Source: Inonotus obliquus (lineage: Eukaryota > Basidiomycota > Agaricomycetes > Hymenochaetales > Hymenochaetaceae). Taken from it: 64,000 nt of DNA. A program made the translations under genes and the position numbers. The stretch is from positions 1,178,001 to 1,242,000 of the forward strand of contig JAJHTX010000005.1 in assembly GCA_032164295.1 (NCBI GenBank), given 5' to 3'. The notes under the pieces are model-generated. The model saw only the letters and a program-made list of their open reading frames with translations. It was not told where the DNA came from and searched no databases. Positions 25,287 through 37,110 of this stretch are shown here, in pieces (positions within the stretch are counted from its first letter, which is position 1; each line of letters begins with the position of its first letter).

Positions 25287-26545
25287 ATGCAAGGTACGCA
25301 CAGCGATTGCAATTTTAAGATTCTCCTCTGATCAAGTGCAGGGTTCAACAAATACTATCCGCCGGACTATGACCCAAACAAACACACGAGTCTAAACGCC
25401 TATAGAGGTTGGTAATGACTTATGATCTCATCTTGTCTATAATTCACATTGGAAATGTTATTGAACGTATCAGGCAAACATGCTCTCGGGGACAGAGCTC
25501 GCAAGATCAATCAGGGCATCCTTATAGTACGCTTCGAACTCCCATACAATATATGGTGGTACGTGCCACTAGAAACGTCACTGGAATGTCAAATTCTAAG
25601 CTTCCGTCGCATATCTTCTGCATTTTGACCCCGTCATGAAGTGATGGGTGCAACAACCACATTGGTATGGGTGTTCGCTACAATGCAGAGAAGAAGAAGA
25701 TCGGGAATTATTACTCTACTCCCATATACTCCTTCCGTTGCAAGTGCCACCTATGCGACAACTGGTTTACCATCGAGACGGATCCAAAGAATACTCGATA
25801 TGTTGTAACTTCAGGTGCTCGGAAGAAGGATGAAGACTGGGATCCAGAAGAAAATGGCGGCTTTGCGATTCACGGCAAGTCAACGTTGTATACCTCCTGT
25901 CGGCAATGTAAACGCTGACTACGCATTCAAGATCCTGACAAGGAAGGACCTTCTGATCCGTTAGCCGCGCTCGAGAAAGAGACCCAGGCACAAACCCTAC
26001 TGACTACAGTTCAGAAGCCTCGCATAGAGGCGTTACAATCCGTGTCCGACCACTATAATAACGACCCCTACGCTCTTTCTAATAGAGCCCGCAAATACTT
26101 CCGCTCGGAAAAGAAAGTCGATAAAGCTCGGAAGGATGCAGACGAAGCAGTGAAGAACAAATACGCACTTCCCGAGTCCTTGGCTCTCGTGGCGGACGAT
26201 GACACTGCTAAAGCTGAAGCGAGGGAGGCGTTCGCATCCAGAAAGAGCGAGCAACGAGCGGACGATGAAGCAAGGCAGCGGAGACTTGAGGCGGAGGTTG
26301 GTTCGTTGGGGTTGATTGCATCTACCTCGGGCGCTACAAGCTCAAAACCGCGTTCGTTGTACCGAGATCGCACGCACCATACTTCCGCGAAGGCCAAGGT
26401 CTCAACAGAAGCCGCGGCAGGCGCTTCATTCTCGCTACGGAATCGGTTATTGCAGAATACGGTTCGACAGTCTGACCCATTTCTGAAGCGGAATGGGGTC
26501 AAGCACCCAGACGCAAAGTCCTTAGGTGTCAGTGTAAAGAAATAG
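25287..26545 (+). CDS. CCDC130/Saf4-type pre-mRNA splicing factor (CWC16 family)
   Basis: Five exons in phase (25287-25293, 25342-25407, 25474-25558, 25642-25874, 25932-26545) give 334 residues. The first exon is only 7 nt (MQ plus one base), so the coding start is detached from the body. Conserved core: FNKYYPPDYDP, HALGDRARK, then NIWCDGCNNHIGMGVRYNAEKKK and FRCKCHLC, whose two Cys pairs form the zinc site of the family. NHIGMGVRYNAEKK and the later RRKYF-like segment fit CCDC130 (fission yeast Saf4) better than Yju2. These proteins join the catalytic spliceosome around the second step. The intron after exon 4 begins GCAAGT and ends CAAG: a GC-AG intron, the only one accepted in this window. 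The C-terminal half is charged and helical, then disordered and basic. Confidence 0.9.
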
Positions 26546-27037
26546 AAGCTGGCTCTACATTTATTTGGTCTTTCTTTCTCCAGTCTCGAATCATACATTT
26601 GTGATCTTACACTGTATTTCCGTACCATTAATTCCTTGTAAATTAGTAACAAATAGCAAACGTGGTGACAAAAATAGACGATACGCGTACAGCACAGGCA
26701 GAAAACAAGAGAAAACAGAAGAAACAAGAGACAGGACGATTGCTGGATATGATGACATGATATGCATATGATATACGTTACGATCAGGAGAGTCGCAAAA
26801 GAGGGGAGGAGGGGGATGGATGTTAGCCAGACAATAGTAACAAGTGAGTCGCTGAACCTGAACCACCATAGAGAAAAGATCGGCGAACGGAGAAGAATCA
26901 GAACAGGCAGAAGGACAAGATAAATAAACGTTACACTAAAAGCAAAGCGCGAGGAAAAAAATCCGATAGTAGTTAGACAGCAAGGGAGTAAACGAATCAA
27001 ATGACGGTGCATGAAAAAAACGGAAACTGAGAAACGT

Positions 27038-30000
27038 CTAGGTGGAAATCGCCCACGAATTATCCCCAGAGGCAGGTGCGATGCCTTCCCATTTCCACAA
27101 GTCGGAGGAGCTGAAGTAACCTGACTCCCCACCATCAATCTCACCCCAGATACCGAGTCGCAGTGCATCAGACCCCGAGTCAAAGAAGTCACCCTTGGGC
27201 TCGGAGTCGGCTGCATCCGCAATTTTTGTTCTGTCGTTGATTGATCCAGACGACACCAGGGCACCAGGATGATCAGTCTCAGCGCCCGATTCAGGACTAG
27301 GATTCGTCGAAGAGGCCGGCACCAACTCGGGAGTATCTGCCTTTTCATCCTCCTGTTGAAATGCAGTGAAATCGAGAAATTGAAAAAAGTCGTTGTTATC
27401 TGCCACCTTGGGTGAAGACGTGCCAGCGTTGGGCAAACCAGACAGTGAAGAGCTTCCTGGTGTATCTGGTATTTCTATACCATGTCCAACCGTTTTGACC
27501 AGCTGAGCTAAAGTCTCGTGAACCTCTGGCGGGAGGGTCACATCGTTGCTTAGCTCCAAAACCTGAGTCATATCACTGTAGAATTTAGCCGCATCTTCTG
27601 TGGTCTTGATACCTTCGGCTTCAGTCTGGTGTTTTGAGGGCTCCGCGTCTGGCGTACTCTCCCAATTAGTCCTCATACGTTTTGAAGGTGTTCCTTCATG
27701 CGTCATGCCTTCAGTTCCAGCAGAACCTTCCTGACCAACAAGCTCATCGCGACTCCGTTTGAGAGATGTCTCGGCGGGAGATGAAACAGTTTGGGCTGGA
27801 CTCGGAGCCGGTTCGACGGCGGGTGTAGATGCGTTCGGGCCCGTGGTACTAGCTACCGCGGATGAAGTCGTAGGAGCAGATGGTACCGAGTTTGTATTCG
27901 GTTGTACCACCTTTGAGGGCCTCCGCTTTGGTCGCGTTTTGGCCGGTGCTCTGGTCTTTGGAGACTTGGGTGTCTGTGGGGATGCCTGCAAGTGACTCGG
28001 AGTCGCGCCACTGGCTAACGGAGTCGAGGCAGAAGGGGAGGGAGCTGCGTCTCCTGTGCCTGGCGAAGTGCCAGCTGGCGGCTTGCCTTTGCCCTGGGTA
28101 ACAGAAGGCGGGCGGACAGGAGGTATTTGAGGAGTTCTGGCAGGTGGGGGTCGAAGATTCTGCTGGATTAAGTGCGGCGGCTGAGGTTGAGCGGTAGGAG
28201 GACGAGGGGGTACAGAGGCTGGTGGGGGGGCAAGGTTCGATGGGGATGGTCCTTGCTGACCTGGCGGCGGCGGCGGATGTGATGGTCCGCCTTCATTCGA
28301 TGTACGAAGCTGGTTCTGCTCCGCCTGGGCCAAATAACGTAGTTGCTGGACAATCGTAACAACTTTTGACCTGCTTTCCAGAGCACTCTTTGTTATCCGT
28401 TGTAACCCAGCAATATCCAACACGTATACTGGGGTTCCTGACTGCAGTAGTTGTCGTTGCTTTTCACAGATGTCAAGCTAGCCAACGTAAACGTTAAGAA
28501 TGAGGGTGACTGAAAGAGGAGTAGACATACCAGGTTGACCAGATTCCTTACGGGAACAGGGTCCATCGTAGAAGCATAATACACATGCAAAAAGGTAGAA
28601 ACGTTTCTGATAATGTTGAAAAGCGTCTCGAACTGCTCAGCAAAAATGCCTTTCTCCGCGTCAGTTAGGTGCTTTACGTGTTCGGAGCGGAAGACTTTAT
28701 CATGATATCAGAGTTAAAATATGAAACAAATTATCGGGGGGAGTGCATACCTCGATCCTTTGATATCTCCTGCTTCATTTGTTCTATCGCCGATGCCGCT
28801 TCTCTGCTTGTATCTGGCGTGGGCTTTTTCAGAGTTTGCATTAATCGAAGTATCTGCTCCTGGTGCATATTCATTTGAGGGCGCTGTTGCGTTGGCAATT
28901 CTGTCGATTGGTTGGACCCAGCAGATCCCGGGTGTCCCAGAGCGTTCGCATTGAGTACGTTGCTTTGGGTAAGCAATGGCGCTGAATTAAGCAAAATTCC
29001 CTGGTTCGGAAGCTGGTTTGGAAAAGAGAGGGATGGGTTCATGGGAAGTCCTTGCTGCTGAAGCTGCTGTTGTTGCTGCGGTAGCTGTTGCTGTTGCTGC
29101 TGCTGCTGCTGTTGGGCCTGTACCCGTTGCATTTGCATCCGGCGCCACGTTGCCTCGAGTGTTGGTCTGTTTCGTTCGATATTTTGGATTAAGTTTTCGG
29201 GATAACCCTGAGCACGCATCTGCTCTGCCGACATGCTTGCCAACTTTATCATGTGCATGGCCTGCTGAGAATTTATACCTTGGTGACTCTGGGGTTGATT
29301 GGGAGTCGCAGCAGGCTGGTTTGGGGCACCTTGGTGCTCGGTCGGTGGCTGGGGAGGGGCGGTTAGAGACTGCTTCATGGCCGCAGCCATGTACGTCTGC
29401 TCAAATGTCTCGAGGAGCTTCTCGTACACGACCTTGAATTGGTTGGCGATCTGATCCTGTGTGCGACCTGTCTCACTGATAGCTGCTGGATTCCAACCCA
29501 TTTTTGCTGCAATTACGTTCCACAAATCGTGTCGTTTCACCTTGTAAAAAACTATTAAAATTTGTGCTCAACAGATAAAGCACACCTCTTACATTAACTG
29601 CTCCGCCAAGTTGAAGAACCTCCGTGTGCAATTGATGTATATCGATCGTTCGGTTACCAATGGTTATCATCCGCTGATCAAAAATGATCCCGCTACGCTT
29701 CCACCACTCTTGCAGCATAAACATGAACCGCTCACGAGCCATGGGAGGGAAGCTCAAGCCATTGGGTCGATGTTGGACATCCTGACCGTCGATTACCCCA
29801 CCGTGCTGGCTTGGATTTCCTTGGGCAGAAAGTGACACAGAACCTGATGATGGAGGCGAAGAATGATTGCCGTTCTGTTGCAAAATTGCCTGTACCATCT
29901 GTTGCTGTTGTTGCTGCTGCTGCGGCGTAGGGCCAGTGCGTGGCACAGGAGCTTGCTGTTGCTGAGACTGTACGAGGTTCGGATGAAAAGGGGAGTTCAT

Positions 30001-31619
30001 TTGTTGTTGCGATGTTTGAGATGCTCCGTTCTGGGAGGCAACACTATGCATCTGTTGATTGCCTAATAGACCATTCGGTGCCAGATGGCCCGGTAGATTG
30101 ACATTTCCCGATTGCTGCCTCCAATTCTGGGATGGAGGCAGTTGTTGTTGGCCTGTCTGCTGCTGGGGAACATTCGAGAAACCCATGGCCCTTCACAAAG
30201 TAGTTACAATCATGTAGATACAACGCAGAAACGATCAAACACTTACGTTCCCCCACCGGCCGACTCCACCCCATTGTGCGGTCCATGCTGTTGAGACTGC
30301 GAGGCTCCAGCTGGGCTCGTAAAATGCTTCATATGTTCGTACATCCGGAACAACAAAGCCTCTTTTTGTTGAATTTCGCGATGTTTTTCTCTGAGAGCGA
30401 GGATACCATCTTGCGCGGCAGGGTTCTTTGACGCATGCTCCAGACTTCGCTTATCAACCTCGATAGTCCGTCTTAATTGCTGAGCCTTGACCTGAATCTC
30501 ATTGATGGTAAGAAGGCGCCCGTCACTACTTCTGATCGCTTGCTGAGCCAACTCGTTGGGAAATGTGTGGGCCTGATTAGGCCCATTCGAAAGCCCTGAG
30601 GGAAGGGGAAAATGTTGCTGCCCCTGGGGAGCAGGAACGCCCCCGTCATCCGGCTTCGTAGGAAACATGCTCGCTTGAAAAGGCATTTGACCGAAATTTT
30701 GCTGCCCACTAATTGACGAAGTTGGCTGACCGAAAGTCGTCGGTCCATTCTGTGGCTGCTGTTTCTGCGCACGATTCAATAGGCCGAGCTGCCTGTTCAT
30801 CTGAATCATCGCCGGGTTCGTAACACCGTTTCGTTGTGCGAGGAGCTGGGCCATTTGCGGAGTAAGTTGCGAATTCGGGGCGCCACCGATACCACCAGAT
30901 TGCAGTCCCTGCTGTCGCTGCATAGCGGCCAGAGCATTCTGAGCAGGTGATGCGTTATTCAATGGGCCAATACCAGCCAAGTTGGTGAATTGCTGGGCTT
31001 GTTGGAGCTGGGGAGGTTGTTGGTGTTGTTGCTGGTGATTTTGCATTTGCTGTAGTCCGGACTGATTCCTGAAGAGATCAGCCATCTGTTAGGGTATGGT
31101 CAGCGACCGTGATGAAAAACGTTTGCACTATAAGAGCTCCACGACGTGCAACAAGGTGAAAGTACGAAAAAAACGCAAAGTGATAAGGCAAAGAGACGGT
31201 CGAGCGTGAGAAAGTGACATAAAGAAAATGGTTGCAGCATCAATACTGTGACAGCGTAACGGTAACGGCCCAAAATAGAAACTGGGACGGATATTGACCG
31301 GTCACTCATCAGGGGAGCACGATGGACGCAGTCGGTAGCGCAGGGAAGGCGGAGAGGAGAGGGATCACTGAATACATACCTGATGAGGATTCTGCTGCTG
31401 CTGCCTTATACCATCCACTCCGCCCATTGCACGATGACTGTCCTGCATCTGTTGCCACAACCTCTGATTCTCAGGGTTCCGTACACCGGCTATCTGCTGA
31501 GCGGAATTCATAGGTGGCTGCTGCTGTTGGAATGACATCGAGGGTTGTTGCGGCGCGAGGTTCATAAAGTTGGGTACGGGCATTGGATATCCCTGGAGAT
31601 GGTTGGGACGATCCGCCAT
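27038..31619 (-). CDS. SWI1: Swi1-like ARID-domain subunit of SWI/SNF, glutamine-rich
   Basis: Six exons in phase (31619-31380, 31085-30247, 30190-29593, 29540-28751, 28694-28531, 28477-27038) give 1356 residues. The first ~500 residues are dominated by Gln, Asn, Met and Pro, with many Q runs. An ARID/BRIGHT DNA-binding domain follows at about 510-610: ERFMFMLQEWWKRSG, HQLHTEVLQLGGAVNVKRHD (across an exon junction), LWNVIAAKMGW, and IANQFKVVYEKLL. After it come another Q-rich segment and a helical region. The C-terminal ~450 residues are Pro/Ser/Thr-rich with a basic KTRAPAKTRPKRRPSK patch and an acidic end. The layout matches fungal Swi1, a subunit of the SWI/SNF chromatin remodeller in the nucleus. 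The symbol is by domain and composition, not alignment. Confidence 0.85.
29052..29115. repeat. CTG/TTG (poly-Gln) microsatellite in the SWI1-like gene
   Basis: Trinucleotides CTG and TTG dominate; on the coding (minus) strand they are CAG/CAA encoding about 20 near-continuous glutamines. Mixed codons suggest selection for the residue rather than fresh slippage. Confidence 0.85.
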
Positions 31620-34393
31620 GGCGAGATGGCCGCTAGCGTCTCAAGAAAACCGTTGAATCGCTTGCGGTATATGTTTTAAGAAAGGCCGGGGAGAGAATGC
31701 GAGGCGGGCAATATGCCGCAGCTAGAAGCAGGGCGGGGAAGGGGGAGGGCGAGAAGGGAGGACGGAGAAGGAGGACAAGACGTTGTGAGAGACTGGTAGT
31801 CGTGAGGAGGCCTTCAAGAGTCGCGTTCTCTGTGGGTTACTTACAATCGGCGGGTTTCGGCTTCTGCCGTAACACGAGCACGGCTCATCCGCCCGGATCC
31901 GGTCCACTTCTCTAAACAGTGCCAAACATTACCAACTCTCTTGGGCACAAAGTATCAATAACAATAACAATACTAGAGTGAGTAATACCTAGTGTAGTAT
32001 TGGAATAGAGCGCATCTTGTTTCCTTCAGCCCTCAACGCCGCAGGCGCGTATCGTACATAAGCAGAACCCACACACGTTCCGTCGGGTTCGGCAATTGAT
32101 TAACAGACTCCAGCTTATCCGAACTCAAGATACAACCTCACTCACGATGAAGACATCTCGTTGCAAACAAGCTTAAGTGGCACGTACCAGCCTTGGCCTT
32201 GTCATTACACTTTATAAGTCAGCCGGCTTATGAAGGACTTGCTCGGCTCAATCAACCATGTCCGGTCAAGTTTTGACGGTCGCGTCGGACAGGGCATTTG
32301 CTCCTCTGTTTCATCTTGTACCGCTCCTACCCACTTACCGAGTCGCCTCCGGCTCCGAATAGCTGTCGAAAAGCCCACTGCTTTCATGCAGTCTGCGTCG
32401 TAGTTCGCACGGTTTCCCACGACATCCAGGAATCCGTCACTCCGAGGGTAGCAACCAAGTGCGGATAAAGCTGACATGTCTGGCTGCCAGCAAACATATC
32501 CATCTGCACCTATTTCTGAAAATGCTAGTGCTATTGACGCTCGGACTGGCCCGTGGTTTCCATCTATCAGAATATGCATGCTACATTAGTATTGATATTT
32601 CAGAGATATATTACCATCACCGTTAATTAGAATCGCGCTCCTACATACCTTTACTACCTTTCATCCTTCAACCCAAGGTTAAGAACTAATTTCGCGCCCC
32701 AGTTCCGCGAATGCTCAGCTGATCAGCAATGTAAGCGTATCTTTCATCGTGCTTCAAGTTGTCGCGGGATGTGGACCGTATGACATAATTCCTCCTATTT
32801 TAGGAAAGCCATCGGATCGTTGCCGGCTGCTCCGGTGCATATTATCCTAGTCACGCGTTGGCATGCGGGTAAACGTCAGCAGGTCAACTTTAAATATTAA
32901 TAGTATTAAACCCGGAGAATTTCACTCACAATTAATGTTGGCAGATGGGGATGAAGTTACGATCAACGACATCCGACGACCAAGGTGCCGGCCAAGCTAA
33001 CTGTTTCGTCTTTGTACAGCTGTGACCACCTAGCCGATTCTTGCGCTCTTGTTACATTCAGTGCATTTGTTGCAGGTTTTCCAAGGCTTCAGAGGCCTTG
33101 ATCCAGGCTCGCGGTTCCTTCAAATTATTTGTCCGACATACTCATCGGGAAGCGGCCAACTTAAGTGCTCTTAACGACGAAAGGTCACCTCATTTCAAAT
33201 TTACCACGCTACCGTCCTCTCTGCCTTTTCTGTCGGCGTTTATCCCGCTTACACAGACGTTCGGGTCGTCTCAGTCTCCGAAAAATCCCTCCTGCTCAAG
33301 TGCTTGATGCTCTAGCCATCCTCACGCGGAGAATTATATACCTGGCGTACAGGACAAGTCCTATACTCTAGCTAAGTGTAGATCACATACCTCGGGTACC
33401 GTGAAGCCAGGAATGGGTCCACTTCAGTCTAACCAAAGATTGATCCGCAAGTGTTTTTCATACTGACTTGTGTAACAATCTTCGCTCACATTCCACTGGC
33501 ACAACTCTTACAGATGAATTATCGAGGATCGAATAACATCTGGGGAAGATGTGCATCTTCTCCATTGAACGAGATATAATAGGCTCGAAGTCCAGCACCA
33601 TGAGAAACGACTTACGGGATGTGCATGCGTGTGTGGTTGTGGGAGGTATAGACAACCAAGACCTGTATGCCAACTGTCAATACACATTACATGGACTATG
33701 GACGGGGACAACTTTAATGAAGGTAAGGATTAACAACCTCGAAGGCAAAGTGGACATTGGTAGAGGCGGCCATTAGCATTGCCTATCATCATGACGGGAA
33801 ATGAGGATTTATATAGATTCAATATCGGATGATGAGTCCGATTCGCACGCGGAAGATGAGGACTGTCTGAGAAGCCAGGATTCGGGGATACCGAACTTGT
33901 CTTGTCCTTGACTTATGGAGCACCCCGAAACACAATGCCTTCCTGCGATTCTATTCTCCCTCGCTCCAGCGCCCGTTTCGCAACGAGCATGCTCAGCCTG
34001 AGCCTCTCCGCTGTCTGTGCTGCGCACGCTAGTGTAAGGTCTCTAACCGCCACTCACAGCCGGATAGGCACTATTTCGATGACCTTTGTTATTTATAGGC
34101 GTTTACGGATCAAAATGCATTCCCACAATGTGCGGTATTATGCATAATATCGACTTGTGAACAAGACAGCAACGCAAGAAAGACAACCCTCGAGGCAGTA
34201 AATATTCGCATATCCGGTCTATAAATCCAAACACACAACGTCACGAAAGCAAGAGGACAACATAAATCACAACAGACACATAATGCAAGCAACCCAAGAG
34301 TCTCGCCGCCTTCTGAACTACAACTATACGCACCCTGGTCAGTGACCGTTTAGAAATAACGTCTGAAATCAACTCACCACCCCCGAGATACAG
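31620..34393. other. Intergenic region upstream of the SWI1-like gene
   Basis: The first 300 bp are purine-rich (GGGAGGGCGAGAAGGGAGGA-like) and probably form the promoter and leader of the SWI1-like gene. Beyond that, codons are short on both strands except for the frame noted at 32205-32579. A minus-strand stretch near 33900-34040 also reads coding-like for about 40 codons in one frame (SMLVAKRALERGRIESQEG) without a recognisable family. No repeats were seen. Confidence 0.4.
32205..32579 (-). CDS. Hypothetical 124-residue protein
   Basis: The frame starts with ATG (MHILIDGNHGPVRAS) and is open for 124 codons without an intron. It has ordinary amino-acid composition, four cysteines, and no signal peptide or membrane helix. 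No family is recognised. It stands alone in an otherwise empty 2.7-kb interval, so it may be a lone exon of a larger gene or chance. Confidence 0.28.
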   Translation of the reverse strand: MHILIDGNHGPVRASIALAFSEIGADGYVCWQPDMSALSALGCYPRSDGFLDVVGNRANYDADCMKAVGFSTAIRSRRRLGKWVGAVQDETEEQMPCPTRPSKLDRTWLIEPSKSFISRLTYKV

Positions 34394-35294
34394 TTAATCT
34401 CTGTGCGTTCCCGTGAAATCCTTGAAAATAAGCACGGAAGTACAAATGACAAACACTGCACACCCAATCTTCACGACGATAGGCGTACCCTCCGACGAGA
34501 TGATTGCAGTGAGGATGATATAGGCAACGAGTAACATCGCACCAAGCCAGTGTAGGATAAATGCAAGAAGGGAAGGCAGGTTGCGAGTTGTGAAGCGAAA
34601 GGTTGTGGAACGTGAGGTATCTTGTGGAATGACGACGGAGGCCCGGAGCTGGAGAGCCATGATCGATAATATGAATGACCCTGCGAAGAGGGCGCTCTGA
34701 ACATCATGTAACACGCCCGAACTGGCGGCAATATTCATCGGGATTACGCCGTTCTCGAGTAGTTGTTTCAAGATCAAGTTTGTCTAACCATCCGTGAGTA
34801 CAACATTGAATTTGACGTTCTTGAGTACTCACCACAGTGAACAAATCAGTCCCACTGGCTGCTTTACGCACTTCCCTAGCCCAGATACCGTGCAAGGTAG
34901 TCCAGAAGAAGAAGAGGGAAGCGCCGATAACAGTAATGGAGTAAGATACGAACACGGCTTTGGTAGCTCCAATGTAAATATCGCATAGTGAGATCACCAC
35001 GGCTAGCATGATGGCAGCAAGAGTAACACATTGTTCCCCGAGTATTTCGGCGAGGAAGTACAGGCATGCTCCGAAAATGACCCAGTTCTTCAATACATCA
35101 GGGATGGTGGAAGGCTTGTTGCCAGCCACTACTGAGAGACTTGCTATGAAGGGAGGGATATACGATTTCTGCCCAGGATCATTGAGGACATCCTTCAAAA
35201 CATTGTATTAGTGGAGAGGACTCACAATTGTTGACAACTTAAGCTGTCCTTCCTCATTCTTAGGACATTCCTGGGCAGGCACTTGCATTACCAT
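34394..35294 (-). CDS. Six-helix membrane protein of unknown function
   Basis: Three exons in phase (35294-35226, 35192-34833, 34783-34394) give 272 residues. The short first exon encodes a polar N-terminus (MVMQVPAQECPKNEEGQ). Hydrophobic segments follow: VLKNWVIFGACLYFLAEIL, TLAAIMLAVVISLCDIYI, VFVSYSITVIGASLFFFW, LFAGSFILSIMALQL, LAFILHWLGAMLLVAYIIL and IGCAVFVICTSVLIF. A basic loop with PSTIPDV separates the N-terminus from the helices. No catalytic or transport signature is seen. It borders the AT-rich repeat island, which begins right at its promoter side. Confidence 0.7.
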
Positions 35295-35962
35295 GGTAGT
35301 CACTATACAATTATTGTTAGAAAACGAGCCCTACAGGGACTATACAGTAACCACAGAAGGACCTGGATTTGGAGATAGATTTCCTAAATTAGCTGACCAA
35401 GTTGGACCTTTACTTCGTTGATAGAGAGGACATGTATTGTGTTTGTCTGCTGTTCGAAAGCTTGCCGTCGTTGGTGGGTGACTAATCAATTATTTCACAC
35501 CAGAGACTGAGAGAAGTTAAGCAGATAAGATGGTCTTTAAAGAGATAAAGCTAGCTGCCTTAGATAACTAGGCGGACAAGATGATCGAGATGATCAAAAG
35601 AAAGATGGGGACTATAGGGGTCATCCAACAACTATTTATACCTTTTCTATATATTGTGAACGGACCTTCTCCCACGCTTCGTAGTTTCTTCCCTCGATCT
35701 AATTGGTGAACTCTATTTCCTAATTCGTTCTATGTTTTTATTGTTCTACTGTAGCGTGACTTATTGACTGCATGCTGTGCAGCTCAATAACTTATACTGA
35801 CTCATATTGAATTAAAACCTATGCTCAAACTTGAGTCTGTACTATATCCTGTATATTAGAGTCTCCTTGTTCCTAGTCATTATATTTATTTGCTATTAGT
35901 TTTGTATAGCTATACTATAGTTAGAGTTCACTTATCTGTAGTTGCTTATTGGTTTACAGCAC

Positions 35963-36268
35963 TTTGTATTAGTAATGACACTCTCCAGATTTTTGGGAGA
36001 GAAGTAATATATTATATCATGTGATATTTTGGACTTCAAGAAGAAAAGAACTGTTCATCTGCCTATGGTTTGAGAGGATGTTATCATATGTTCTGATAAC
36101 TTGAATTTATAAGGAGAACGATTGATGTGCCAATCAATGATGACATATGTCAGAGGCTTATAAACTTACTCTCTGTTGCACGGTTTTCTTTACGAAGTCC
36201 AAAGTATCACATGATATTATATGTTACTTTTCTCCCAAAGTTCTGAGGAGTGTCATTACTAATGCAAA
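35963..36268. mobile_element. Foldback/MITE-like element with 85-bp inverted arms
   Basis: Arm 35963-36047 and arm 36184-36268 are reverse complements over 85 bp with roughly a dozen differences, mostly transitions. Both outer ends read TTTG(T/C)ATTAGTAATGACAC. A 136-bp spacer lies between. No clear target-site duplication remains. The transcript of either strand would form a long hairpin. It is probably a non-autonomous DNA transposon of unidentified family. Confidence 0.75.
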
Positions 36269-36580
36269 TGGCTATAAGGGACTCTGTTAGGAAAGCAATA
36301 TAATTCATTAGTACTAAGTCTATTTAATATCTAAGGCAATCTCATCTAAGGTGATCTCAATATGAATTGGATACAGGAAAGATTGAATGCAGTTATATAA
36401 GCATTACAATAGCCAATAGTACTAGCAACACTGAGATTAGAAGTATTGCAGTACTACAGTGTTTGTAGACTAGCATATAAGATAGCAGAGAAGCTACTTC
36501 GAGATATACTGAAGAAAATAATATACTCAGTAATTATCAAAGGATAATTAGATATTATGATTAGGAGATAATTTATTACA

Positions 36581-37110
36581 ATGAGTTATGAACCAAACAC
36601 AACTATACAAAAGGCTTACAAATAAGAAGTTAGATTACTCTTATATGACAATCACTATTTTCTAATGGCAATAGGAATACAAAATGTTGCTTTAGAGGAT
36701 AAGCACCATTAATGCAATGTAGTGGTACTTGTCATTGATATTTCTTATAGGAACAAATCTAAGAATATAGCAAGAGAGTTGACCTTTAAGTAGACCAACT
36801 ATTTAGTTCAAAAGCTTAAGTAATTATTGACAGGAGGAAGAACAGTTATAGAACTAAGGAAGGATTAATATAAAGAAATAATAAGGATTAAAGGAATCCA
36901 AGAGAGATCACTAGCGGATATAGCAGTAGTATCAGAATATACTAAAGTACAGCAAGTGATTAATAATATCAACACACCTAATACAATAACATTACTAAGA
37001 TAGCAAAGTGTAGGAACACAGACAGAGCTGATACAAACATCTGTATGACATATGATCTAAATATTACCAAGTACGACAGAATTTAATCAACAGCTTCGAT
37101 GCTGACCACA
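36581..37110 (+). pseudogene. Decayed reading frame interrupted by about nine stops
   Basis: One frame from ATG 36581 (MSYEPNTTIQKAYK) reads through plausible protein sequence for about 175 codons, including VIDISYRNKSKNIARELTFK and KGIQERSLADIAVVSEYTK, but is cut by TAA, TAG and TGA codons. In each case CAA, CAG or CGA plus one C-to-T change would give the stop. The parent family is not recognised; a transposon protein is likely given the surroundings. The frame fades into noise after about 37110. Confidence 0.5.

Noticed and set aside
26068..27348. Open minus-strand frame of 426 codons
   Set aside because: It runs antisense to the last exon of the CCDC130-like gene and then into the end of the SWI1-like gene in another frame. 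It has no domain, and both overlapping sense genes are well supported.
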